Shown here: piece by piece, positions 51,476 through 60,696 of the stretch
How the letters are laid out: each line of letters opens with the position of its first letter
Position numbering within the stretch: position 1 is the stretch's first letter
Origin: Bin55 sp963664665
GTDB lineage: Bacteria > Pseudomonadota > Gammaproteobacteria > Pseudomonadales > Azotimanducaceae
Length of the DNA stretch: 64,000 nucleotides
Assembly: GCA_963664665.2 (NCBI GenBank)
Contig: CAXXMH010000002.1
Coordinates: 62,001-126,000 of the forward strand
Reading direction: 5' to 3'
The notes under the pieces: generated by a model
What the model was told of the DNA's origin: nothing
Seen by the model: the letters and a program-made list of their open reading frames with translations, nothing else
The model's database searches: none
Position numbers and translations under genes: made by a program

Positions 51476-53179
51476 GTGGCTAACGATTTGCTGATTCAAA
51501 ACGGGCTCGTAGTTGATGGTTCGGGTAAACCTGGATTTCACGCGGATGTTGCCGTCAACGAAGGTCGTATTACCGCGATTGGCAAGCTAAACGAAAAAGC
51601 AGATCGAACCATCGACGCCGAAGGACACGTGGTGTCTCCCGGTTTCATCGACGGTCACACACACATGGACGCACAGGTGTTCTGGGACCAGCTGGGCTCG
51701 TGCTCCTGTTATCACGGGGTCACAAGTGTGGTGATGGGAAACTGTGGTTTCACGCTGGCCCCCTGTCGGGAAACCGAGGCAGATCTCGTGTTCCGAAACT
51801 TAGAGCGTGCGGAGGACATCTCCCGTGACGCGATGCTCGAAGGTATCGAATGGCGCTGGGAAACGTATCCAGAATACATGGACGCGGTTGCGGCGACTCC
51901 TAAGGGCATTAACTATGCGGGATACGTAGGGCATAGTGCGCTTCGTACCTACGTGATGGGTCAGCGTGCATTCGAGGAGACCGCGACGGAAGAAGAAATG
52001 AAAACCATGGCGTCCATCGTGCAAGAAGCGGTGAAGGCGGGTGCGATTGGTTTTTCAACGTCGCGAACAAGCAATCACGAAACGGCAGATCGAAAACCTG
52101 TCGCAAGCCGCATCGCAGATTGGTCTGAAGTCAAATACATCGCATCGAAAATGCGTGAAACTGGCGCAGGTATCTTCGAGATTGCTTCTGAGGATACTGG
52201 TCGCCACCCAGAGCGATTACAGGATTACCAGAATCGACTCCGAGAGCTTGCCGTCGAACACGGTGTCCCCGTGACGTTTGGTATGTTCAGTTCACGACGA
52301 GCACCGGATTTCTGGCGAGGCTACCTCGACTTTGTGCAGGATGTGAATGCTGCGGGTGGCGAGATGTTCACACAAGTCCATTCACGCGCCTTAAACGTGA
52401 TCCTTAGTTTTGAGACCCGCACGCCATTTGACAGCTGGGAAGTTTGGCGCGACGTTCGACGACTTCCGAAGCGCGAGCAAATCGCCAAACTGAGCGACCC
52501 TGCAATAAAGGCAAAGCTAGTGGAAGTCGCTTCCGTTCCAAGCGAGCGGCATAGAGCCATTGGTGCGGAGGTACGTCCGCCAGATTGGCACTGGACCTTT
52601 CTACTTGACGAGCCGTCAGGTGGCACAAAACGTATGGACGAACTTGCTGCCGAAAAGGGGATTTCACCCGTTGAACTCATGATTGATCTCGCAGTTGAGA
52701 GTGACTTTAAAGCTATGTTCCGTCAACCCATCGCAAATGAGATCGAATCGGAAGTGATCGATCTCATCAAGACGCCAAATACGGTGTGTACCTTCTCAGA
52801 TTCCGGCGCGCATGTATCACAGATCATGGATAGTTCGCTCCAAACCCATTTATTCAAACACTGGGTCCGACAAGTGAATGCACTCACTGTTGAAGAAGCC
52901 GTGCGCCTGGTCACGAGTGTTCCAGCGACACGCTGGGGGTTAAGTGATCGAGGTTTGTTGAAACCTGGCAATGCGGCTGATATTACGATTTTTAATCCTG
53001 ATGAGATCGGTCCCGATATGCCCGAGGTGGTCCATGACTTGCCTTCGGGCGCGCGCCGTCTTAAGCAGGTGGCGCACGGGATTAAGAATACGATCGTGAA
53101 CGGTCAAGTCTTTTTGGAGCGAAACGAACACACGGGATCTCAAAGCGGCCAGCTATTACGAGGTCCGTTGGCTCAGTAG
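51476..53179 (+). CDS. N-acyl-D-amino-acid deacylase family amidohydrolase
   Basis: Third amidohydrolase of this type, 567 residues, starting (GTG) MANDLLIQNGLVVDGSG, by analogy with its two homologues; a GTG nine bases earlier is possible. HTHMDAQVFWD, GNCGFTLAPC, and the aspartate in FSDSGAHVSQIMD are present. It is more divergent in the middle than the others, and lies divergent from an LLM monooxygenase. It converges with the transglutaminase gene, stops seven bases apart. Confidence 0.87.
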   Translation: MANDLLIQNGLVVDGSGKPGFHADVAVNEGRITAIGKLNEKADRTIDAEGHVVSPGFIDGHTHMDAQVFWDQLGSCSCYHGVTSVVMGNCGFTLAPCRETEADLVFRNLERAEDISRDAMLEGIEWRWETYPEYMDAVAATPKGINYAGYVGHSALRTYVMGQRAFEETATEEEMKTMASIVQEAVKAGAIGFSTSRTSNHETADRKPVASRIADWSEVKYIASKMRETGAGIFEIASEDTGRHPERLQDYQNRLRELAVEHGVPVTFGMFSSRRAPDFWRGYLDFVQDVNAAGGEMFTQVHSRALNVILSFETRTPFDSWEVWRDVRRLPKREQIAKLSDPAIKAKLVEVASVPSERHRAIGAEVRPPDWHWTFLLDEPSGGTKRMDELAAEKGISPVELMIDLAVESDFKAMFRQPIANEIESEVIDLIKTPNTVCTFSDSGAHVSQIMDSSLQTHLFKHWVRQVNALTVEEAVRLVTSVPATRWGLSDRGLLKPGNAADITIFNPDEIGPDMPEVVHDLPSGARRLKQVAHGIKNTIVNGQVFLERNEHTGSQSGQLLRGPLAQ

Positions 53180-53186
53180 CTCGTTC

Positions 53187-54101
53187 TTATTGTTGAATAT
53201 TCCGATGATCCGCTAGTGGCGGATTTGATTCAACCCGTCCACGCTTGACGTTTACGTCGACCGATAGTTCACTGCGGCCGCCACCGAACGTAATTCCGCG
53301 GGACGGTGCCACGTCTCGATAGTCGCGGCCGATTGCGACCGTGATGAGATTTTCGTCGTCAACTTTCGAATTCGTTGGATCAAACGGCATCCAACCGAGT
53401 TGGGGGAGCCAGCACTCAACCCACGCATGAGTGGCATTCGCGGCGCGTAGGTTATTCTCATCGGAGTCGTATAGATAACCTGACACGTATCGTGTGGGTA
53501 TGCCCCATGAGCGCGCTACCGCAATCATTAGGTGCGCGTAATCCTGACATACACCGGCTTCGATATCGAGAAAGTTGTCGATAGTCGAATCAACATGTGT
53601 CGTTCCGGGTTGATATTCGAACGTCTCAAACATATGCTGATTTAGTCTCTTCAGACGAGAGTATGGGTTGTCGTCTTGATCTGTTTGAAAGGTCGAGAGC
53701 CAGCTGGTTAATGACTCAGACACTGTTGTCAATTCAGTGAAACGAAGGTATTCCCACATGTCCCAGTCGTTCTTTAGTGATTCAAGTTTCGACCAGGTGT
53801 CGCTTGGGAGTACGAACCCATCGCTCAACGGTTCCTGCAGCGTGTGTTCGATGGAGGCTGATACCGTGATATCGAGTTTGTTGTGCGGATGGTGAATGTC
53901 GAAAAAGTGATGTCGATTACCGAAGGCGTCAAACTCTACGCTGAACGAAGTAACAGGTGAGGTATTAATAAGAAAGCTGCTTACCGTCTGATACCGATGA
54001 TTGCGTGGTTGCATACAAAGCGACATCACGCATGAATTTATGCTCTCTTCGTATTGGTATGACGTCGTGTGTGTGATGTCGAATCGGATGGCTTGAGGCA
54101 T
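53187..54101 (-). CDS. Transglutaminase-like cysteine protease family protein
   Basis: 304 residues: an N-terminal beta-rich region (MPQAIRFDITHTTSYQYEESI), then the transglutaminase-like core. The catalytic Cys-His-Asp can be assigned to C in AGVCQDYAHL, H in ATHAWVECWLP and D in PFDPTN. Proteins of this type are usually encoded next to an alpha-E protein and a circularly permuted ATP-grasp protein, as here. Their function is unsettled; peptide ligation or protein modification has been proposed. Its ATG overlaps the alpha-E stop by one base. Confidence 0.88.
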   Translation of the reverse strand: MPQAIRFDITHTTSYQYEESINSCVMSLCMQPRNHRYQTVSSFLINTSPVTSFSVEFDAFGNRHHFFDIHHPHNKLDITVSASIEHTLQEPLSDGFVLPSDTWSKLESLKNDWDMWEYLRFTELTTVSESLTSWLSTFQTDQDDNPYSRLKRLNQHMFETFEYQPGTTHVDSTIDNFLDIEAGVCQDYAHLMIAVARSWGIPTRYVSGYLYDSDENNLRAANATHAWVECWLPQLGWMPFDPTNSKVDDENLITVAIGRDYRDVAPSRGITFGGGRSELSVDVNVKRGRVESNPPLADHRNIQQ

Positions 54102-55084
54102 CAGAATTGCCGCGCTGCGTTTTCGTTGCGATAGTTAAACCATGCTTCTGCAATTTGCCCGTGAAGTCGGTCAGCCAAGTTGCTAATCAACAGGAGCATC
54201 CGAGTGCGATCGTCGCTGTCGGGCCATTCGTGGTCCACCAAGGACTTCAGTCGCCCGGAAATCCTTAATGCGGAATCACCCGACTTCGCGTCCGGAGCGA
54301 AATCCAGACCCCGAATTCGCTCATCGGTTCGGGTGATCGCATACATGAGTGAATTAGGTAGATCCGCATTTGAAACTAGCATGTCCAGTGCGTCCTCTCC
54401 ATTGATATCAATTCCATAGTTTTGCTGATACGCGCCGTTCGCTCGATAAGCGTTGAGAAGACTTGTCCATTCAAAATCTCGCGAACCGTCGGAAGGAAGT
54501 GGAATGCTGTCTTGAGACTGAATCGCAAGCAGATTGACGCGCAATTGCAGATGTTCAATCGTCTTGCCGAGCTGTAAGAAGTCCCATCCTTCATCGCGGT
54601 ACATTGAAACAGATGCCATACCAAAAAAGGTATTGACGTCACGCACCAGATCGACGTAAAAAAGCTCCGGCTCGTCCTGCCAAATGTCCACTAATGTCGC
54701 ATTACGAACACGAAGGTAGCTTAGGTTCAATGAGCTCCACATATCTTCAGAGATGCAATGTCGGACTTGTCGGGCATTTTCTCGACTTTGCGCGAAGCAA
54801 CTCCAAACTGAGTATTTATTCCCAGCTTCGAAGGTAAGGTCGTCGGTGAGTGTGAACGCATCCGCCAGGGTTTCGTCGTCTGAGAAAGTGAATTCGTCCT
54901 CATGTCTTGCAGAAGGCGGTGTTTCTTGCAAATGCTTGTATATCCGATGCCAACCGAACGTCAATTCACGCACAGGTCGGTCGATTAAAGCGCCAATTTG
55001 AACACCGAGTAATTGACATAAGTGCTCGGTCCGCTCCAGGTACCGACCTATCCAATAAAGACACTCAGCGCTTCGAGCTAGCAA
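54101..55084 (-). CDS. Alpha-E domain protein (DUF403)
   Basis: 327-residue all-helical protein, starting MLARSAECLYWIGRYLERTEHLCQLLG, the classic alpha-E N terminus. The fold is thought to act with the adjacent ATP-grasp and transglutaminase proteins. It starts three bases after the ATP-grasp stop and ends inside the transglutaminase start, so all three are made together. No catalytic motif of its own is evident. Conserved but of unknown biochemical role. Confidence 0.87.
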   Translation of the reverse strand: MLARSAECLYWIGRYLERTEHLCQLLGVQIGALIDRPVRELTFGWHRIYKHLQETPPSARHEDEFTFSDDETLADAFTLTDDLTFEAGNKYSVWSCFAQSRENARQVRHCISEDMWSSLNLSYLRVRNATLVDIWQDEPELFYVDLVRDVNTFFGMASVSMYRDEGWDFLQLGKTIEHLQLRVNLLAIQSQDSIPLPSDGSRDFEWTSLLNAYRANGAYQQNYGIDINGEDALDMLVSNADLPNSLMYAITRTDERIRGLDFAPDAKSGDSALRISGRLKSLVDHEWPDSDDRTRMLLLISNLADRLHGQIAEAWFNYRNENAARQF

Positions 55085-55087
55085 GGG

Positions 55088-56521
55088 TTAGTCTCGAACA
55101 ACCCAAACATCTTTTCCGCCGCCACCTTGACTGGAATTGACCACGTAACTGCCTTCGGGTAGTGCGACGCGACAAAACGCACCGCTCACAATCTTCGTTT
55201 CGGTTCCCTGCAGGATGAACGGACGGAGATCAACACATCGCGGTCGTAGGGCGCCGTCGATCCAGCAGGGTGTACGTGATAGTTGCAACAACGGTTGAGC
55301 GATGAAATTCGCAGGATTTGCACGGATGCCACGCGCATACGAATCACGCTCCTCCTGCGTCGCTTGCGGACCGATCAGCATCCCGTAGCCACCTGAGCCG
55401 CCAACCGTTTTGACCACAAGGCTGTCCAGGTTATCTAGCGTATATTCGAGATCCTCCTTTCGACGACACAAGTACGTTTTTACGTTTTCTAGTATCGGTT
55501 CTTCACTAAGGTAGTAGCGGATCATGTCGGGCACGTAAACGTAGACACTCTTGTCGTCCGCGACACCGGTGCCAGGTGCGTTGACGAGCGAAACGTTGCC
55601 GAGTTTAAAGGCGTGCATGAGCCCAGGTACGCCTAGCGCTGAGTCCCTACGGAACACCAATGGATCGATGAAATCGTCATCGACGCGTCGGTAAATGACG
55701 TCTACTTTCTTGAGACCGCCCGTCGTCCTCATGTACACAAACCCGTCGTTAACGACAAGGTCCTGGCCTTCAACAAGCGCTGCACCAATCTCATGCGCTA
55801 GAAAAACGTGCTCGTAGAACGCTGAATTGAATACCCCAGGGGTGAGTAACGCGATCGACGGTTCACTCGCCTGTGTCCACGTTAGATCTCGCAGGGTCTC
55901 AAAGAGGTAACGTCCATAGTGTTCAATCTCCATGACATGATTCTGACGAAACGTTCGCGGCATATTGGACTTCACCGCACGCCGATTCGCGATCATGTAA
56001 GAAACTCCGGAAGGAACGCGCAGGTTGTCTTCCAGTACGCGATAACCGTCGTTCGTTCTGACTATGTCGGTGCCACAGATTCCAACATAGATGTCATTTG
56101 GCGTCCTGACGCGGTGCATTTCCAATCGATATTGGGGACAACTCTTCACGATGTCGACTGGGATGACACCGTCCTTAATGATTCGAGCGTCATGGTAGAC
56201 ATCGTGCAAGAATCGGTTCAGCGCCGTTAATCGCTGTTTCAATCCTGCTTCAATCGTTAGCCACTCATTCTGTGGCACGATGCGAGGTATGGCATCAATT
56301 GGAATGATGCGCTCGGTTGCTTCATCTTCATCGTAAAGGGTGAACGAAATGCCTTCATTCGTAAACGATCGCGTGACACGCTCTTGAATAGTTGCCATAC
56401 GCTCCGGAGGCATCTCGGCGAGCGCGTTGTACAAAGTTTGTGCGTAATCGCGTGGTCGTCGATCGGGTTGCAGAAACTCGTCGAAGAACTTGGGATCGAG
56501 CGCGTAGTCGTCGAACCTAAT
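55088..56521 (-). CDS. Circularly permuted ATP-grasp type 2 protein
   Basis: ATP-grasp ligase-like protein (DUF404/DUF407 type). Visible: FTLYDEDEATERIIPIDAIPRI, YRLEMHRVRTPNDIYVGICGTDIVR, DNLRVPSGVSYMIANR, and the GGSGGYGMLIGP loop and KVVSGAF-like C-terminal segment. The first ordinary start codon (TTG 56434) cuts off residues that match the family N terminus (FDDYALDPKFF and RPRDYAQTLYNAL). Before that the frame is open to 56539 with no ATG, GTG or TTG; an ATT at 56519-56521 with AGG nine bases upstream would give 477 residues. First gene of the alpha-E/transglutaminase trio. Confidence 0.82.
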   Translation of the reverse strand: MRFDDYALDPKFFDEFLQPDRRPRDYAQTLYNALAEMPPERMATIQERVTRSFTNEGISFTLYDEDEATERIIPIDAIPRIVPQNEWLTIEAGLKQRLTALNRFLHDVYHDARIIKDGVIPVDIVKSCPQYRLEMHRVRTPNDIYVGICGTDIVRTNDGYRVLEDNLRVPSGVSYMIANRRAVKSNMPRTFRQNHVMEIEHYGRYLFETLRDLTWTQASEPSIALLTPGVFNSAFYEHVFLAHEIGAALVEGQDLVVNDGFVYMRTTGGLKKVDVIYRRVDDDFIDPLVFRRDSALGVPGLMHAFKLGNVSLVNAPGTGVADDKSVYVYVPDMIRYYLSEEPILENVKTYLCRRKEDLEYTLDNLDSLVVKTVGGSGGYGMLIGPQATQEERDSYARGIRANPANFIAQPLLQLSRTPCWIDGALRPRCVDLRPFILQGTETKIVSGAFCRVALPEGSYVVNSSQGGGGKDVWVVRD

Positions 56522-56651
56522 CGTGGTGTACCTAACGAATCAAAGGAGGCGATGGTTTATCGGTTACATGCGCGATCGAACCGCCACGATTGTGCAGGTG
56601 AGTAGAACGGCTCTGATTAAGTCGTTCTTGCATCGTTACTTAGGAGGATGG

Positions 56652-57449
56652 TCATGAAACAGCTACCGATCCGCCATCGCACGTGATGGTTTCACCGACT
56701 GTGTAGGCACCGGCGCGCGAGCTAAGAAAGATTGCGAGACCTGCAATATCCTCCATCGTACCAACACGCTTCCGCGGGTTGTTGCGCCCGACGGACTCCC
56801 AATCCGCGCCTTCGACTTGGCCGCCAAACCCAACGCCAGCACTGAGCATCCAGGATGGAAAAGGACCAGGTGCGATCGCATTCACGATGATGTTTTCCCG
56901 CACGAGATGAGCTGCTGTTTGTCGAGTTAGATGGTGGACGGCTGCCTTCGATGGACCGTACGAGAAATTGTCGAAACCAGGTGTCTTAATCCCGTCGACA
57001 GATCCGATGTTGATAACTCGAGCGGGGTCGTCTTGAGTCGCGGACTTCCTTAACAAAGGGAGGCATTTCTGCACCATAAAAAAGATCCCTTTTACGTTGG
57101 TATCCATTACCTTGTCCCACCCGACCTCGGGGAATTCATCGATTGGGGCTCCCCACGTCGAACCGGCATTGTTGACCAGGATGTCCAATTGTGATTCGCG
57201 CTCGCTCAGCGCGGCGACAAGAGACTCGATGCCTTCGAGTTCCGAGAGATCCGCAGGGATTGAGATACAAGTGCTGCCATACGTTGACTGCAGCCTGTCG
57301 GCGGTCGCATCGCATACATCTGCTTTGCGTGAACTGATGTAGACCTTCGCCCCATACTGTAGAAAGCCAGCAGCAATCATTTCGCCGATCCCACGCGAAC
57401 CGCCGGTCACGAGCGCAATCTTTCCTTCAATTGAAAACCAATCGGGCAT
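56652..57449 (-). CDS. Short-chain dehydrogenase/reductase (SDR)
   Basis: Classical SDR of 265 residues. Motifs: TGGSRGIGEM, NNAGSTWG, catalytic serine in NIGSVDGI, YGPSK and CDGGS. It is similar to gluconate 5-dehydrogenase or 3-oxoacyl-ACP reductase-type enzymes; a serine-arginine-lysine segment after beta-2 (SSRKAD) suggests NADP. AAGGAT precedes ATG 57449. It stands alone, parallel to but separated from the ATP-grasp trio by 130 bases. Confidence 0.9.
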   Translation of the reverse strand: MPDWFSIEGKIALVTGGSRGIGEMIAAGFLQYGAKVYISSRKADVCDATADRLQSTYGSTCISIPADLSELEGIESLVAALSERESQLDILVNNAGSTWGAPIDEFPEVGWDKVMDTNVKGIFFMVQKCLPLLRKSATQDDPARVINIGSVDGIKTPGFDNFSYGPSKAAVHHLTRQTAAHLVRENIIVNAIAPGPFPSWMLSAGVGFGGQVEGADWESVGRNNPRKRVGTMEDIAGLAIFLSSRAGAYTVGETITCDGGSVAVS

Positions 57450-57823
57450 GTAGATATCCTTATTTGCGAATTGCTGGTCCGCACAGCAAACGACCGAAAT
57501 TATCCTGATGGGCGTCGAAAGTCGTTCACGGATGCAAACAATCGGAACACGAGCTCTTTTTCTCGTGTTCCGCAGCAGATGCCAGCGACGTGCTCGAGTC
57601 GTTGACTCTACTAGCTAAGAGTGTGTTACTACCTACATCCAGGAATGAAGAAAAATGAGCCAGATCGATTTTGTTGTGCCATGCCGTTCCAGTCTCACAA
57701 TAATTCACGTATGGAGCGATCGGTTCTCGGATCACATTTTCTTGGCATTACTCAAATGGCGCTGACGAAGTACCTGAAGTTCGTCGGACGCATCGCAAAC
57801 ACGCTCGATCTGGTACATCACAC
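57450..57823. other. Divergent spacer between the SDR and the GH3-fold gene
   Basis: 374 non-coding bases. They contain a strong hairpin (57543-57572) and a 68-codon plus frame ending in the GH3 start (ATGA) that lacks a ribosome site and was not accepted as a gene. No promoter consensus stands out. Confidence 0.4.
57543..57572. other. Perfect 11-bp hairpin in the SDR/GH3 spacer
   Basis: CGGAACACGAG, eight-base loop CTCTTTTT, CTCGTGTTCCG. Neither strand has a true T-run after the stem, and no gene ends nearby, so it is not an obvious terminator. It may be a leader-RNA structure or a large operator. Confidence 0.5.
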
Positions 57824-59470
57824 ATGATCAACTGGCTCGCGTATGCGGTCTATTGGATGCTTAACGGCTTATTCGATGTGTATTCGTTTCATCATTTCAT
57901 CCATCTTGCGAAGAGACCCCGTCATACTCAGATCGCGTTGTTGAGACGCATTTTGCGGGACAACAAGGACTCGCAGTTCGGTCGCTCACACCGGTTTAAC
58001 TTCATTCGAGATGTCGGTGAATTTCAGTCGCAAGTGGGATTAAGTACGTACAACAGCATTCAGCGCGAGTTGCGTTTGCAGGAATCTTCGGGGAAGCATC
58101 TTCTCTGTGAGCGCCAGTTTGTCTACCTCAATCACAACGCAGATCCAACAAGACACAAAGCGTTCCCGTTTACGGTAAATGCGTTACGAGATGCTCGTCG
58201 AGACGTCCGACTGACCGCGTACGCCTGGTTGCGACGTTACGGCCTGTGGAGAAATCAGGTCTTCACGATGCTCGAAGACGAGCCGAGATCTTTCTCTAAT
58301 ACAGGCTTACCACAAGGTACCGCCGCAGGGTTTGTGTATCGAAACTTACCAACGTTCATGCGTCGCCGTTGTATAACGAACGCGGAAATAGCTGCTATCA
58401 AGGATTCTCAATCCAGAACGCTCGCGCATGCGATCGTAGCACTGGCAGAAACGAATGTATCGTGCATGCTTACAGCTAATCCTGCGACTTTCATACACCT
58501 TTTAGACGTAATTCACCAGAACTTTGACGAAATCTGTGATGCGATCGAAAACGGTACCCTTCCAGAGCGCGTGCAACGTGAAATTCGCAGCAAGCGATTA
58601 ATTCGCGCGAACTCTAGAAGAGCATCAGAACTTCGGACTCTCAAAGAGCAGGAAAATCGGCTTGCGTTTGGTGACTTCTGGCCGAAATTGAGAGGCGTAA
58701 TCTGCTGGACAGCAGGTAGCTGTCGATCGTCGGTTAGATTCCTGCGTACGCAGTTACCTTCAGGAACACCGATACTTGAGCTAGGTTACCAATCGAGCGC
58801 ATCGTTTGGCACGATAAACGTTGATACCAAGACCAACGCGTGCCTTCTGTCATTCCGTCGCAACTTTTATGAGTTCGCTGAACGATCGCCTTGGGAAGCT
58901 GGATTCGGTCAGCTGAAACTGCTAGATGAGTTAGTCGTGGGACAGGAGTACTACGTACTGATCACGACACGTTCAGGGTTGTATCGGCTCCAAACCGATC
59001 AGATCGTCAGAGTCACAGGTAGAGTACATAACACGCCGACATTCGAATTCGTTCAGAATGGTTCGAGTATTACCAACATTCATGGGGAGCGTCTCGCGGA
59101 ATCGGACGTGATCAGAGCGATCGAAAAACTCAATGCGGAACATGGATGCGAGATTGACCAGTTCTTGATGCTCAGCGACGCCATCAATAGACGTTATGAA
59201 CTCTATGTCGAGACCGAGAGTGTACCGGAGCCAGAGTTGGTAGCGAACTGGTTTGATAGCGCTTTAGCGAGCTCTAACTCTGAGTGGGCCGTAAAACGAA
59301 TGGCTGAGCGTATGCAAGCAACCGAGGTGCACCGCGTACCGACCGGTACGATCAACTCGCTACGGATGCGTTCGATTCGCGACGGCTTCGCCGATCCGCT
59401 GTTTGTTTTTCCTCACCTTCAGGCTCGAGAGAATATTGCGGCAGATACTCTGGGAGCTCTCGTTCTGTAG
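57824..59470 (+). CDS. GH3-fold protein with degenerate adenylation motifs
   Basis: 548 residues with clear similarity to GH3 acyl-acid amido synthetases: WLAYAVYWMLNGL, SFSNTGLPQGTAAGF, WEAGFGQLKLLDELVVGQEYYVLITT, TPTFEFV and HGERLAE. GH3 enzymes adenylate an acid and join it to an amino acid. Here the nucleotide motifs are altered: the TSGTT-type loop reads N103-HNADPTRHK112, the SSE motif reads SSA (A326), and the YRxGD motif reads YRLQTDQ (387-393). The frame is intact and its stop overlaps the LLM start (TAGTG), so it is translated. It is probably a pseudoenzyme or has changed chemistry. Confidence 0.8.
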   Translation: MINWLAYAVYWMLNGLFDVYSFHHFIHLAKRPRHTQIALLRRILRDNKDSQFGRSHRFNFIRDVGEFQSQVGLSTYNSIQRELRLQESSGKHLLCERQFVYLNHNADPTRHKAFPFTVNALRDARRDVRLTAYAWLRRYGLWRNQVFTMLEDEPRSFSNTGLPQGTAAGFVYRNLPTFMRRRCITNAEIAAIKDSQSRTLAHAIVALAETNVSCMLTANPATFIHLLDVIHQNFDEICDAIENGTLPERVQREIRSKRLIRANSRRASELRTLKEQENRLAFGDFWPKLRGVICWTAGSCRSSVRFLRTQLPSGTPILELGYQSSASFGTINVDTKTNACLLSFRRNFYEFAERSPWEAGFGQLKLLDELVVGQEYYVLITTRSGLYRLQTDQIVRVTGRVHNTPTFEFVQNGSSITNIHGERLAESDVIRAIEKLNAEHGCEIDQFLMLSDAINRRYELYVETESVPEPELVANWFDSALASSNSEWAVKRMAERMQATEVHRVPTGTINSLRMRSIRDGFADPLFVFPHLQARENIAADTLGALVL

Positions 59471-60543
59471 TGGCGGATACCGACATTGATGTTACTGCGC
59501 CTTTAGCGACATACGAATCAAGCTCGCGATTACGTTTCTCCGTGCTTGACCTAGCTCCTATCGTACAAGGTAGTGACGCAGGAACGGCATTAGCTAACAC
59601 GATTCCGCTAGCTCAGCATGTGGAACGACTTGGCTACACCCGTTATTGGGTAGCTGAACACCACAACATGCAAGGCATAGCTAGTAGCGCGACTGCGGTT
59701 GTCATAGGTCATGTGGCTGCGGCAACTAACCGCATCCGGGTAGGTTCGGGTGGCATCATGTTGCCGAATCACGCACCTTTGGTCATCGCGGAACAATTTG
59801 GCACGCTTGCATCGCTGTATCCCGGTCGAATCGACTTAGGATTGGGTCGCGCACCTGGGACGGATCAACAAACCGCCTACGCCTTACGACGTACTTTGAA
59901 CTCCGCGGTCGACAGTTTCCCGCAAGATATTCGAGAACTGCAGTTCTTTCTTGGTCCGAGACAGGAAAACCAGAAAGTACATGCAATCCCAGGAATGAAT
60001 ACAAACGTACCTATTTGGATCTTGGGCTCTAGTCTCTATGGCGCACAGGTCGCTGCAATGTATGGTCTTCCGTTCGGATTTGCTTCTCACTTTGCACCTG
60101 CCATGATGAATGAAGCGGTCTCGATTTATCGCGAGAAGTTTCGCCCGTCGGCGGAACTTGATCGGCCATATGTCATGCTCGGTTACAACGTGTGCGCTGC
60201 GGATTCGATGGAGGAAGCCAATTACTTGCGTACATCGGGTCTTCAGTCATTCTTACGCATGCGCACAGGACGGCCTAGTCAATTGCCGCCACCTGTAAAG
60301 GACTTTGAGGCGACGCTAGATCCAGCGTCACGAAACGTGCTTCGAACCGCACGCGCGGCATCCGTCGTGGGCGATCGGCAAGTCGTCTTAGATGGCATGC
60401 AAGAATTCATTAGCGAAACGCACGCGGATGAGTTAATTGTGGTTTGCCAGATTTATGATTTTCAGAAGCGTCTTCGTTCCTACGAAATTGTTGCAGACGT
60501 GGCGAAGGAGATAACCCGAGTTTGCTCGACTGAGGCTGCTTGA
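59470..60543 (+). CDS. LLM-class flavin-dependent oxidoreductase (MsnO8-like)
   Basis: 357-residue luciferase-like monooxygenase of the MsnO8-type subgroup: LRFSVLDLAPIVQGSDAG, GYTRYWVAEHHNMQGIASSA, SGGIMLPNHAPLVIAEQFGTL, GRIDLGLGRAPGTD. GTG start 59470 overlaps the GH3-fold stop by one base (TAGTG), which makes translation coupled. The cluster suggests that the GH3-fold protein presents or stabilises a substrate for this enzyme, an inference. It converges with the carbonic anhydrase across 153 AT-rich bases without a clear terminator. Confidence 0.87.
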   Translation: MADTDIDVTAPLATYESSSRLRFSVLDLAPIVQGSDAGTALANTIPLAQHVERLGYTRYWVAEHHNMQGIASSATAVVIGHVAAATNRIRVGSGGIMLPNHAPLVIAEQFGTLASLYPGRIDLGLGRAPGTDQQTAYALRRTLNSAVDSFPQDIRELQFFLGPRQENQKVHAIPGMNTNVPIWILGSSLYGAQVAAMYGLPFGFASHFAPAMMNEAVSIYREKFRPSAELDRPYVMLGYNVCAADSMEEANYLRTSGLQSFLRMRTGRPSQLPPPVKDFEATLDPASRNVLRTARAASVVGDRQVVLDGMQEFISETHADELIVVCQIYDFQKRLRSYEIVADVAKEITRVCSTEAA

Positions 60544-60696
60544 GCACTGCAATAGCAGTTCTATCGAGAGCATATTCCACGAGAAGATAGTAATAACACA
60601 TTGATATAGAATAATAAAAAATCGGAATTAGTATGTCGTGCGCTCGGATCGCTTTCGGTTCTATCCACGCTTATTTATTGAACGTAGAGCGAATGA

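Noticed and set aside
57621..57827. 68-codon plus frame whose TGA overlaps the GH3 ATG
   Set aside because: The ATGA overlap is attractive, but there is no ribosome site before any of its ATGs, the product is not recognisable, and codon use looks random.
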